Source of the DNA: Cyathus striatus
Taxonomy: Eukaryota; Basidiomycota; Agaricomycetes; Agaricales; Nidulariaceae
Assembly: GCA_025738555.1 (NCBI GenBank)
Contig: JAOVFP010000003.1
Coordinates: 4,154,001-4,218,000, forward strand
Length of the DNA stretch: 64,000 bases
Reading direction: 5' to 3'
Shown: positions 1 through 11,110 of the stretch, one piece after another
Numbering within the stretch: position 1 is the first letter of the stretch
How the letters are laid out: the number at the start of each line of letters is the position of its first letter
Notes under the pieces: generated by a model
Database searches by the model: none
Seen by the model: the letters and a program-made list of their open reading frames with translations, nothing else
Told to the model about the DNA's origin: nothing
Made by a program: the position numbers and the translations under genes

Positions 1-2560
1 GTCTGACTTGAGTTATGCCTCTCATCTACCTTGTCTCTTGTCTTCTCTGAAGGGCTTGCCCTTACTCTGAAATCCAGGACTGGGAATCCCAGGGGCACAG
101 CACATAAGCTGAAGCTGAAGTCCTATCCCCCTGAGTTATCATTCTCTGTTTTCGTCTTATATTCACCCCTTGTTTCTCTGTAGTCACTCTCTTGTACTCT
201 GCTGCCAAGTCAGGCTAGGGGCATGGTCATGACATGGACATGTGATGGTTATAGTTCACCTGTAAACCATACTGTATTGAAGATTTTTTTGAGCTCAATG
301 GGACAGTATGGGCCATTTTATGGTTACAGGTCATAGTTTCAATTTTTTTGTCCTCCTGTTGTTTACCATCTGGAGCATAAGTGTAACTTGATTTTTACAG
401 AGATATTGTAGCTGGAGAAAGTGTGTATCAGTTGCTTTGTGATAAGCAATAGCTCACATGTATGGACAAAAGTGTCTCTCAAAGAGTTGTAATTCAGTTG
501 TGTGGCATGAGGCATTCTCTTAGTTCCTGAGACCAGGGGTTTATGGTAATAGGCTTCAACTAAGGTATAATTGCTATTGCCATTGTATGCACTGTGTGCA
601 TACAGCATTCTTATTCATAAATTGAGGAATGAGAATATGAGAGCATACTTAAGCATCATGTGTAGCCATCTGCAAAGAGCCAAATGATTTGTGTAATACA
701 AATACCAATGAACTAGTATAAAGCATGTTAGTCATTAACTAAAAAGTTTACCAGAACTGTACCATGTAGCTACATGGCCACCACTGAAGGTAGAAAACAT
801 TAGTGAGCATACAGTGAGTATGGTAGAAGCACCAGGTGAGACTGTAAAAGACACAGCAATAGAGTGAGAGCAAAATATGCTCAAGCATCAATGGATAGAC
901 ACTGTATATAGGTGACATAGCAAAACACTGAGTACTAACAGTTATCAAGGCTACTATAAGTCCATGATGTCTATAAAGGGTCTTCAGCCCTTGTTCAACT
1001 CATAAGGATAGGTAAGTTATAAAGGTGCTTAAGAACAGAAAATGCTTTGGGTTGGAATGTGACAGATGTGGGGAAAATGCATTGCTTTGAACAGATGAAG
1101 AGATGCAGATATGGACCAATAACCTGTACAGCATTGTAGAGGTTGCAGTTATAAAACAAGTGTGTGCCAATCAAAAGTACTCACCCTATCCTCTCTCCCA
1201 CATGACTGCTCTGCACACCCATAGCATTGTCAGTGGGCCTGACATGTCCATATCATCATTTATCAATGCATTTTTGAGGATTTCACAAGCAGCAAGCAGG
1301 ACAACATGGTGGTGGTCCATTTACAAGGAGACAAAATGAAATGCAAGTGATGACCAACAAGGGAATATCCTGTTTAGAACTTTGATGGTGCTGACATGCA
1401 GTACATGACTTTAGGGCAGGCAGGCAGGCAGTGAAGGGAAGCAATTGGAGAAGTCTGAGGACTAAGTTGAAACATAATTGTACTGATTTTAGCCTAAAAT
1501 TTTCTTTAAATTTAATTATTAACTGTGAATTCACCAAGGTGTACTGTATGACCATATTCATATGGTTTCCTTACAGTCAAAACCATACCATAGCTGTACT
1601 GTATCAAGTATTTTCTGAAGCCTCAACAGAATGGTTATGGGTCTGTATATACAGGTACCATATACTGTACCATTTTGACTGATTGTTCGGTCACGCATCA
1701 CACAGGGTCTCTGAACAGAACAAATTCAGGCCTTGTCATGCATCCCAGAGAGCATCACAACAGGCAGCATCACAATTATTTAGTAATATTGGGCAGGAAC
1801 ATATTTTTCATTTTAATCAGTTGTATAGATATAGAATTGTAGCTAGAAATTTAAATCTCTCTATGCATTTTATAGCAGCAGAAAGTCCTTTACTGCTTAG
1901 CATAAAAATATTTTTATTATATGTCTAAGAAATTTAAAATATGGCGAGAAAATACGGCAGCTTATTGTATAAAGTCATGTGCAGTTGAAGAGGTACCAAT
2001 TATTGCTAGAAAAGTTAAAATAATAATTTATTAAATAATTTGTCCATTTGACGAGATATTATCTGTCATATTTAAACTAAATTCTATGGCAGAAATGAGA
2101 TAAAATAAATCATGCTTGTCTGCCATGAATTCAGAAGATAGTGTCAGATCAGTTCAGCGAATCACTAAAAAGTTGGTGTCAACGCATGTCAATGTTTCAG
2201 CACTTCAGCATGTCAGTGTTTAAAATAAAATAAGATGGTAGATGGTCAGTATAAGGTTCACAGTCCACATTCATACTCATGGCTTGCGGGAGGGTATGTA
2301 CACTGGCCTTCTTTGTCCAGGGGTGGGATGATGACTCACATATGAGAGAGTAAATAAGAGTGTACCAGTTGTAAGTTGTTGAGTTCTCGTAGAGTAAGTC
2401 AATCAATGATAAGTTCACACATGTAACAAGCTACCACTGATTAGAATGACTGTTGTATTCAGTAATCAACAATACTAGTACTATACTAAAATACCCTTTT
2501 CAGCAGCAGCATGAGTGACGAAGCAACCACAGCATGTAAGTGTTGTGTCTTCCTTGTGAA
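1..2560. other. No gene recognised; AT-rich sequence
   Basis: I read both strands and found only short open frames without family resemblance, codon regularity or plausible spliced continuation. No terminal inverted repeats or tandem arrays stand out. It is probably decayed repeat or intergenic DNA. Confidence 0.5.
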
Positions 2561-2564
2561 TGTG

Positions 2565-3350
2565 ATAAGTTGGGAGAATGGAGAACAAAGGGAGGAGGGA
2601 GGAGGGAGAAGAGTAAAATAAGTTAGGTTAACAAATGAAAGGTGAGATAGTAAGTTATGAATAGGGAGTAGTAGCAATAATTGGATTCTAGATGGGGTGG
2701 AGCAAGCAAGAAATGAGGAGGACATACCAGTGCTGTTCCATATGAGAAAATCTAGCTAGGGACAACAAGAGGTCAAGATGAGGCAAGAAGATGAGGGGAG
2801 AAGGGGAGAGGAGGTGGGGGGGAAAGGTAGAGGGATAGGAGGCCAGCCAGAGGAGAAGGTGCTCACTCTTGTCAATGAGGGCAAGAGAGAGAGAGAGGGT
2901 GGCAGGAGATGATTCTCGCCCTCATCACTTGTGAGAAGAGGGCAAGGGGCCAGGGAGGGGGAGGGCATGGGTGGAAGACACTTGCCCTCATCACTCAGAA
3001 GATGAGGGCAAGACCAGGAGAGGGGAGGGGAGGGAAGGAGGTAGAGGTGGAAGGTGATGTGGCATCGACACCAGAGGTCAGCACCGTAGTTGTGACGTAG
3101 GTAACAAGGGCAGGGGGGAGGGAGAGGTTGAGAGAGATCTTGATGTCATTATTCACAAGAGGAGGGGAGGGAGGAAAGGAGGGAGGGAGACAACAGAGTT
3201 GGACTTTCGAGTGATGTCTGCAATGTGAGCATTGGGAAAGGGGAGCAGGGGAGGGTGTACCATGCATCGTCAGCATGGACAGAGGTTGAGGAGGGATCTG
3301 AAGGAGGCCGAGTAGTGAATAAAATGGGAGGGGGAGGATGCATGACGAAT
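2565..3350. repeat. Purine-rich low-complexity tract
   Basis: The plus strand is dominated by GGGAGGAGGG/GGGGAGAGG runs with imperfect repeats of a unit containing GATGAGGGCAAG and its complement (about 2870-3030). Open frames across it on both strands are composition artefacts (Pro/Ser/Leu on one strand, Gly/Arg/Glu on the other). Similar polypurine blocks occur inside elements B and C, so this could be an old piece of a related element, but I see no termini. Confidence 0.6.
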
Positions 3351-3842
3351 AGGTAAGGCCTTTTTCCCTAAAATGCACATATGAACATCTTCATTGCCCC
3401 ACTATCCACCCTTCTACCCTTGCAAACATGGCTCCTCCCTCAGACTAAAATATTCCAACCTCATACCCACACTTCCAGGCCTCAAAAACAGACACTTATG
3501 CAATGGTGGGTAAACCCATGAATGCTGATGCTTGAAAGGGAGACGTGGCTGTCCAAGGAACACCATTACTTCCTGCTGAGGTACGGGGATCGAATGTGGA
3601 GTTGGGTGAAACGATAGGCATGTGGTATGAAGAACCATGGTCTTATTGTCAATGAGCCATAGCTGGAGACTGGATGAAGTTGTGAATGTACAAGTGTCTC
3701 TCCCTTCACCCCGAATCTGAGTGGTGTTAGCCAAAATTATCATAAAAATGTAGTGTTTTATGATTGCCCCAATCATAAATAATGATCACCTTCATGACTA
3801 TGCGTTTTGAGAGCTTATCCACCTATTAATACTAAATCTAAT
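3351..3842. other. No feature recognised between purine tract and foldback element 1
   Basis: Unique-looking sequence without a supported gene. An open frame at 3414-3776 on the minus strand has no recognisable features. Confidence 0.4.
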
Positions 3843-4325
3843 GGTGATCATAAGTGATCATTGGCTATTTTGAAGTGAATATTACTACTGTAGGTCCATT
3901 ATAATATGGTGATCATATGTGATCATTGGCTATTTTAAAGTGAATATTACTACTGTAGGTCTATTGTAATGTGGTGATCATATGTGATCATTGGCTATTT
4001 TAAAGTGAATATTACTACTGTAGGTCTATTGTAATGTGGTGATCATATGTGATCATTGGCTATTTTAAAGTGAATATTACTACTGTAGGTCTATTGTAAT
4101 GTGGTGATCATATGTGATCATTGGCTATTTTGAAGTGAATATTACTACTGTAGATCCATTATAATATGGTGATCATATGTGATCATTGACTTATTTTGAA
4201 TTGAATATTACTATTGTAGGTCCATTGTAATATGGTGATCATATGTGATCATTAGCTATTTGAAGTGAATATTACTATATTGTAATGTGGTGATCATATG
4301 TGATCATTGACATATTTTGAAATGA
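3843..4325 (+). repeat. Tandem array, about 65-bp unit with GATCATATGTGATC palindrome
   Basis: About eight head-to-tail copies of a unit that begins GGTGATCATATGTGATCA and continues through TATTACTACTGTAGGT. The last two copies are more diverged. Two inverted copies lie at 7395-7537, so this is the left terminal array of foldback element 1. Confidence 0.85.
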
Positions 4326-4349
4326 AAATTATTACATATTGCTATTGTA

Positions 4350-4935
4350 GTTCATGTCACATTTGTCACGATCTTCCCGCGTGTCACATATTTCGCGCGC
4401 TTCACACAATTCCCGCGCTCTACATCATTCCCACGCTCTGGATAATTCCGGCGCATCATGATTGTCACGATCTTCCCGCGTGTCACGATCTTCCCGCGCT
4501 CCACATCATTCCCGTGCACCGTGTTTGTCATGTTCATCCTGCGCATCACGATCGTCACGCTCTAGCACTCGTCACGATCGTCACGCTCTAGCACTCATCA
4601 TGATCATCACGCCTTTACACGTGTTACGATCATCACGCTTTAGCACGCGTCACGATTGTCACGCTCTAGCTCGCGTTACGATTGTCACGCTTTAGCACGC
4701 GTCACGATTGTCACGCCTTTACATGCGTCACAATCGTAATGCGTACTAGAGTGTGACAGATCGTGACGCATGTAAAACCGTGACAATTGTGACGCGTGTA
4801 AATGCGTGACAATCATGGTCATGATTGTCACGCTTTTACACGCGTCACGATCGTCACACATTTATGGCTGTCACAAATGTGATATATTTCTTGCATGTCA
4901 CAATTATCAAGCTTTTACATGTCACATTCATCAAC
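4350..4935 (+). repeat. CG-rich left arm of foldback element 1
   Basis: Dense short repeats on the theme TGTCACG(A/C)TC plus TTCCCGCG or CTCTAGCACGCG. Copies differ mostly by CG to TG or CA changes. It is inverted relative to 6965-7375 and similar to the arms of the second foldback element at 60555-61200 and 62480-63220. Open frames rich in Cys/His/Ser through it are artefacts of the repeat. Confidence 0.8.
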
Positions 4936-5708
4936 AATAGTGTTGGCATAATCAGTCAATGGTGGTCATATTATACACCATTTAATCTATAGATGAGTTG
5001 ATCAAATATTGATGGGGTCCCAACAGGTGTGCAATGAAAATTGTTCCCATACCTTTCATGATCTAAGAATAAGAGTATTCAGTGATATAACATTTAATTC
5101 TCATTCTCAGTTCATTGCTTAGCAATGTAATTCAGTCTTTTACATTGACTAGTCATTGATTAATCTGTCAACTGTCAATCATTAACACATACTTTTTTGG
5201 CAGATGAGGTCTGATCCTGTTGATAACATTGTATAAGAAGGCAATGTCATAATTAACACTAAGCTAAAGAACAGAAAGTAAGTAAATAACAGCAACTGAG
5301 CAAGAAAGTGCAAAGAAGTACAAAATGGAGTTTTCAGATATCAGAATGAATACTAATACTAAAAGAGTGAGTAGAAGTGAAACTGTTTGAGACACAATAA
5401 GATAGTTTTCATTAACTCCCCATTTCAATAAAACATAGACAACTATCATGTAGTCATATAGAGTAAGCAATTATGTGATTTGGTAATGTGTGTTGAAGAT
5501 ATTAGTATAATTGATGACCAATGCAAGAATTAGAATCATCTAAATGCTGTAATGTGTAAGTTTGATGTAATGTGGAATCACATCTATACACTATCCATTC
5601 ATATGTGTTAAGCATGCAAGGTTCTATATTCTTCTCTGTCTGGTTGGTACATGTTTCCATAATGTTCAATACCATTGTAATGACCTCATCATCTTTCATA
5701 CCTAGACT

Positions 5709-6461
5709 GTTATGTACCGATTCCCTTCCTACTGGGAAATGAATGCGAAGACACCCGGAGGGCATGGGAGAACTATAATGGAAACCTGAAGTGAATATGG
5801 GTATGGGAATGGGAGTGGAAGTGTGGAAGTGAACCATGGCTTCAGCGTATGTGCTGTGCCACCTGGATATCCCCAGGGAATGGTTCTTATTTTGAGGAAG
5901 ATGATATTCAACAGAGGAAGATGTTCCAGAGTATAAGAGAAGGCTTCGCCACTACACTAGGTGGTGGGAGAGAAACCTGAAGGAAAACCCAGAGTGGGTT
6001 TCGGAACTTAGAGTAGGAAGAAAGTGTACAGAGTTGATACAAATACTGAAGACTACCTAGTACATTTGGAAGGCTATTTATATGTACTAGTAAGACATAG
6101 GTACGAATCCAGAGACAGAATACTAAGTGTAAGTAAATGAAATAAAGACTGGGCAAAGAGGAGTAGCAGCACAAATGACGCGCTCAGAATGAAGAATAAG
6201 AAACTAAACTACAAAGGCCATAATGAAATGTATAAGTAGGAATGGAAGAGAGGAGTAATGTTATAATGATGCAGTGAGGCCATCATAAGAGAAACTAAGT
6301 ATCCAGGATACCTGATAGAAAACCCGATGGGTTCCAGGTACGTTCCCAGGCGGGAATGTCAGGAAGCGTAAACCCAAAGTGGGTACATTCCAGGAATGGA
6401 CCAGGTATGTTAGAAGGTCACGTGGGAATGTTGGCATGATGTATCTGGACATGGATATAAC
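5709..6461. mobile_element. Nested 753-bp MITE with 8-bp target duplication
   Basis: The sibling element at 59.5-63.9 kb runs straight from CAGACT into AACCATTAT, whereas here 753 bases separate the same two sequences. The insertion begins GTTATG and ends ATATAAC (short inverted ends GTTAT/ATAAC). It is flanked by CCTAGACT (5701-5708) and ACTAGACT (6462-6469), an 8-bp duplication with one mismatch. Inside, GGGAATG/CATTCCC motifs are repeated near both ends. The 8-bp duplication suits a hAT-like non-autonomous element; the superfamily is inference. Confidence 0.75.
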
Positions 6462-6964
6462 ACTAGACTAACCATTATGGTTATTATTTTGTCATTTTAT
6501 CATATCCCTAGTCTTGATTGTAAAACATAGCATACCATCTCATTTCCAAATATATCATACACTCTAAATAGGACTAAGACTCCAACTACATATACACTCT
6601 ACATCCTCTAATCTAGTTTCTTATTACTGTTACACTTCCATAACATCATATTTGTCATATACTGTATTACAACCTTCAATTCTAAAAGTGCATATTCATT
6701 TACTGTGATTTTTATAATTAGCTTTGTGGTTTCAGATACTTAATCTGCTTCTGTAACAATTTGGATGGTGATACAGATGTACCAGAAACTGCACATGTGG
6801 TTGGCTTCCCTTGTTTAGCATTAAGTTTTAGGTACCTTGCAAACCTCCTCTTAACTATATCCCTGGCCCCACATATGTAAGAGTCCATAATTAGTACACA
6901 TATCTATTATTGTTATACTCTGTGTAAGATAAACAAAAGTTAAAATAATCTACATGATATTATA

Positions 6965-7375
6965 GGCTAAAAATGTGACAGCTGACATGCATGAAAAATA
7001 ATGACATGTTGGAAATATGTCACATATGAGATAGGCATAAATGCATGACAATTGTGGCACGTGTTAAAGTATGACGATCGTGACACATGTAAAACCGTGA
7101 CGATTGTGACGCATGTAAAGGCGTGACAGTCGTGACGCGTGTAAAACCGTGACAATTGTGACGCGTGCTAGAGCGTGACGATCGTGACACACAGGAAGAA
7201 CGTGACAAACGCGGTGTGCGGGAATGATGTGGAGCACAGGAAATATGTGACACATGGGAAGATCGTGACAATCATGATGCGCCGGAATTATCCAGAGCGT
7301 GGGAATGATGTAGAGCGCGGGAATTATGTGACACGCGGGAAGATCGTGACAAATGTGACATGAACTACAATAGCA
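6965..7375 (-). repeat. CG-rich right arm of foldback element 1
   Basis: Inverted, shorter counterpart of 4350-4935. The stretch 7175-7363 is nearly the reverse complement of 4352-4558. It is followed outward by two to three units of the 65-bp terminal array. Confidence 0.8.
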
Positions 7376-7537
7376 ATATGTAATAATTTTCATTTCAAAG
7401 TATGTCAATGATCACATATGATCACCACATTACAATATAGTAATATTCACTTCAAATAGCTAATGATCACATATGATCACCATATTACAATGGACCTACA
7501 ATAGTAATATTCAATTCAAAATAAGTCAATGATCACA

Positions 7538-8160
7538 CTCTGTAAAAGCGAAAAAGTCCATAGATCATGTACCTGACATTCATTAGTAGTGCCAGTGTTG
7601 TCGTTTAAGATTAAGATAATCTAAGGTGCTAACAGGAATCGACTTTGTTCGTGTTACAACACCTGAGTGTCAGGAAATATTTAGCAAGGATATTCTTGGA
7701 AATTTAATAGGTGATCTTGTACAGCAAAAGCTGTATGAATTGTATGAAACTGGGTATGAAGGGTAATGTACAGCAAAGGCTGTATGTAATGACAAATATA
7801 ATGAGAGGGGTATAATACACACTATAGACTTGGTGCTATATCTGATGTGTATATTGTATAGATCAATGCTTAACTTGCTTAAGACTTGACCTATGACTGA
7901 TTCTGCTTCTGTTACTGTTACTCTGACTGTGACTGTGACTTCTGACTAATACTGTGACTGTTACTGATCTGTTTACTGTTGCTGATACTGATACTATTTC
8001 TGACTGTACTGGCTGTGCTGATAAAACTGTACTAATAACTGATGACTAATGACAAATGGGTGAGACTACTGGGGGGTGGGTAGCTATCTATCTACTGCCA
8101 AACTGCCCTCCTTATATACCTTTTCCCAACCTGCTTAGTAATCCAATTCCCACTCTACCA
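7538..8160. other. No gene recognised; CTG/ACTG-rich simple sequence
   Basis: Contains a low-complexity stretch of TGACTGT/TTACTGTTACT motifs (about 7890-8050) and otherwise AT-rich sequence. Nothing coding is supported. Confidence 0.4.
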
Positions 8161-8504
8161 ATCTACATTGTTCTCCAAAACGAGTAATGTGCAAGTGTAG
8201 ATTTTAGATCTGAGGCTGTACAGGACAATGGTATTTGAGGGTTAGTCAGCAGAGGACAATAGCATATATCAGAACAATGTGTAATGAATTACATTGTTCT
8301 AAATAAAGAGCTACATTGTTCTGGGCAAGAACAATAGGAATCCATTTTTATAACAATGGAGCAGTGAACAATAGATACCTATCTGCCATTGTGTGAACAA
8401 TGGCAGTGAAAACAATGGAGTCATATATAAATAGTTTCACATTGTCTTTGGACAATGGGTAAAGAGTACAATGTAGTTCATTTATTATGAACAATAGGAT
8501 TGAA

Positions 8505-10653
8505 GAGCTCTTTACACTTAGCCAGGTGTTCTGTACGGATCCGCGCGGAATCCGTGCGGAATCCGTACGGAATTTTCGGAATCTGTGCGGAATCTGCACA
8601 GATTTTTCTCTTTTTGGCAGAGGTTTTTTTGGGTCTGTACAGATTCTGCACAGATTCCGCACAGAATCAAAAATTCCGTGCGGATTCCGCAGAATTCCGC
8701 ATTACAGACCTGAAAAATTCTGTACAGATTCTTATTATACTTATTTCCTTATAGAAAATTAGAATAGAATATTGTGTGATACTAAGCACTAAGTGTGACA
8801 CTCTCCATTAAGCGTGACACTATACATTGATTGTGACACTAAGTGTTGAGTGTGACACTAAGGGTTAAGCATGACACTAAGCATTGAGTGTGACACTATG
8901 GGTTGAGTGTGATACTCAGAGTTGAGTGTGACACTAAGTGTCAAGTGTGATACTAAGTGTTGAGTGTGACACTCTGCATGAAGTGTGACACTAAGGGTTG
9001 AGTGTGACACTATGAGTTGAGTGTGACACTTTGCATTAAGCGTGACACTAAGGGTTGAGTGTGACACTAAGGGTTAAGCGTGACACTAAGGGTTGAGTGT
9101 GACACTAAGGGTTGAGTGTGATACTAAGTGTTGAGTGTGACACTCTGCATTAAGCGTGACACTAAGGGTTGAGTGTGACACTAAGGGTTAAGCGTGACAC
9201 TATGGGTTGAGTGTGACACTCTGCATGAAGCGTGACACTAAGTGTTGAGTGTGACACTAAGTGTTAAGCATGATACTAAGTGTTGAGTGTGACACTATGG
9301 GTTGAGTGTGACACTAAGTGTTAAGTGTGATACTAAGTGTTGAGTGTGACACTATGGGTTGAGTGTGACACTAAGGGTTGAGTGTGACACTATGGGTTGA
9401 GTGTGACACTAAGGGTTGAGTGTGACACTATGGGTTGAGTGTGACACTAAGGGTTGAGTGTGACACTAAGGGTTAAGCATGATACTAAGTGTTGAGTGTG
9501 ACACTCTGCATTAAGCGTGACACTATGGGTTTAGTGTGACACTCTGCATGAAGCGTGACACTAAGGGTTGAGTATGACACTAAGGGTTGAGCGTGACACT
9601 AAGTGTTAAGTGTGATACTAAGTGTTGAGTGTGACACTCTGCATTAAGTGTGACACTAAGGGTTGAGTGTGACACTAAGGGTTAAGCATGATACTAAGTG
9701 TTGAGTGTGACACTAAGTGTTAAGCGCGATACTAAGTGTTGAGTGTGACACTATGGGTTGAGTGTGACACTAAGGGTTGAGTGTGACACTCTGCATTAAG
9801 CGTGACACTAAGGGTTGAGTGTGACACTAAGGGTTAAGCATGATACTAAGTGTTGAGTGTGACACTAAGGGTTAAGCATGATACTAAGTGTTGAGTGTGA
9901 CACTATGGGTTGAGTGTGACACTATAGGTTGAGTGTGACACTAAGCATTGAGTGTGACACTAAGGGTTGAGTGTGACACTAAAGGGTTAAGTGTGATACT
10001 AAGTATTGAGTGTGACACTAAGGGTTGAGTGTGATACTAAGCATTGAGTGTGACACTAAGGGTTGAGTATGACACTCTGCATTAAGCATGACACTATGCA
10101 TTGAGTGTGACACTATGCATTAAGCATGACACTATACATTAAGTGTGATACTAAGTGTTGAGTGTGACACTATGCATTAAGCATGAAACCATACATTAAG
10201 TGTGATACTAAGTGTTGAGTGTGACACTATGCACTGAGTGTGATACTATACATTAAGCATGACACTAAGTGTTGAGTGTGACACTATGCTTTGAGTGTGA
10301 TACTATACATTAAGCATGACACTATGCATTGAGCATGATACTATATATTGAGTGTATCACAGATTTCATGTAGTGCCACACTTGACACCTGTGACAAGGC
10401 AGCAATGCATGAATCCACACAGAATTCATGCAGAATATGTATGGAATCCATATAGAATAATCACCTCTAATAATAATAATAGCCACTATATAAATTCTGT
10501 ATGGTATCTATACAGGTCTGTACAGGTCTGTACGGATCTGCACGGAATCCGCATGGATCCGTACGGAATTTTCGGATTCCGTGCGGATTCCGTACGGATC
10601 TGTGCGGATCCGTACAGATCCGTACAGACCTCTTGGGGGAGTGTAAATTACTG
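8505..10653. mobile_element. Element A: TTTACAC-ended element with 8-bp TSD and internal satellite
   Basis: The left end reads GAGCTCTTTACAC and the right end GTGTAAATTACTG (reverse complement CAGTAATTTACAC). Perfect 8-bp direct repeats GGATTGAA flank it at 8497-8504 and 10654-10661. Subterminal zones (about 8530-8710 and 10400-10630) consist of palindromic ATCCGTACGGAT-type units and TCTGTACAGA variants. The centre is a 19-bp satellite. No transposase frame is present. It shares terminal sequence with elements B and C but none of their interior. Confidence 0.8.
8765..10350 (+). repeat. 19-bp satellite array
   Basis: About 80 tandem copies of a 19-bp unit of the form GTGACACTAAGGGTTGAGT. The variants are ordered: AAGGGTTGAG, AAGTGTTGAG, ATGGGTTGAG and CTGCATTAAG alternate, which suggests higher-order units. 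TGACACT/AGTGTGA is semi-palindromic. Open frames through it are repeat artefacts. Confidence 0.95.
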
Positions 10654-11110
10654 GGATTGAAAACAATGGAGTTGTATATAAATAGTTTTCTCATTGTCTT
10701 CAAAAATAGGTGAATAGTACAATGCAGTTCATTTATTATGAACAATAGGATTGAAAACAATGGAGTTGTATATAAATAGTTTTCTCATTGTCTTCAAAAA
10801 TAGGTGAATAGTACAATGCAGTTCATTTATTATGAACAATAGGATTGAAAACAATGGAGTTGTATATAAATAGTTTTCTCATTGTCTTCAAAAATAGGTG
10901 AATAGTACAATGCAGTTCATTTATTATGAACAATAGGATTGAAAACAATGGAGTTGTATATAAATAGTTTTCTCATTGTCTTCAAAAATAGGTGAATAGT
11001 ACAATGCAGTTCATTTATTATGAACAATAGGATTGAAAACAATGGAGTTGTATATAAATAGTCTCTCATTGTCTTTATACAATGGATGAATAACACAATG
11101 AAAGAGTGTC

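Larger units (their letters stand above)
3843..7537. mobile_element. Foldback element 1: long composite inverted repeats around a noncoding core
   Basis: From the outside inwards there is a terminal tandem array of about 65-bp units (about eight on the left, two to three on the right, inverted). Then come CG-rich arms made of degenerate TGTCACG / TTCCCGCG motifs (4350-4935 and, inverted, 6965-7375), and a noncoding core. The core (4960-5708 plus 6470-6940) is clearly homologous to the core of the element at 59505-63861. No transposase frame is present, so it is non-autonomous or a composite. Exact ends and a target duplication could not be fixed; the limits are where the array similarity stops. 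Confidence 0.7.
8165..11110. repeat. ACAATG-rich repeat block with 94-bp tandem copies, split by element A
   Basis: Short ACAATG/CATTGT motifs recur at 8165-8500. From 10655 a 94-bp unit (GATTGAAAACAATGGAG ... GAACAATAG, including TATATAAATAG) is repeated four times with almost no change, followed by a diverged fifth. A further single copy lies at about 8408-8504, directly left of element A. The single copy and the array have the same orientation, so A inserted into a pre-existing tandem array. No gene is seen. Confidence 0.75.

Noticed and set aside
2486..3378. Ser/Pro/Leu-rich and Gly-rich frames
   Set aside because: Purine-rich low-complexity DNA; both strands are open for compositional reasons.
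4307..7408. Cys/His-rich frames in both arms of foldback element 1, zinc-finger-like at first sight
   Set aside because: The CxxC and H spacing comes from the TGTCACG/CATGCC repeat units and is not conserved between units in a finger pattern.
8765..10350. Possible CRISPR-like array
   Set aside because: Units are contiguous 19-mers without unique spacers, in a eukaryotic context; it is a satellite.
8348..10760. Frames through TCCGTACGGA repeats (for example 8487-8762, 10352-10660)
   Set aside because: Subterminal palindromes of element A read in several frames; no coding signal.
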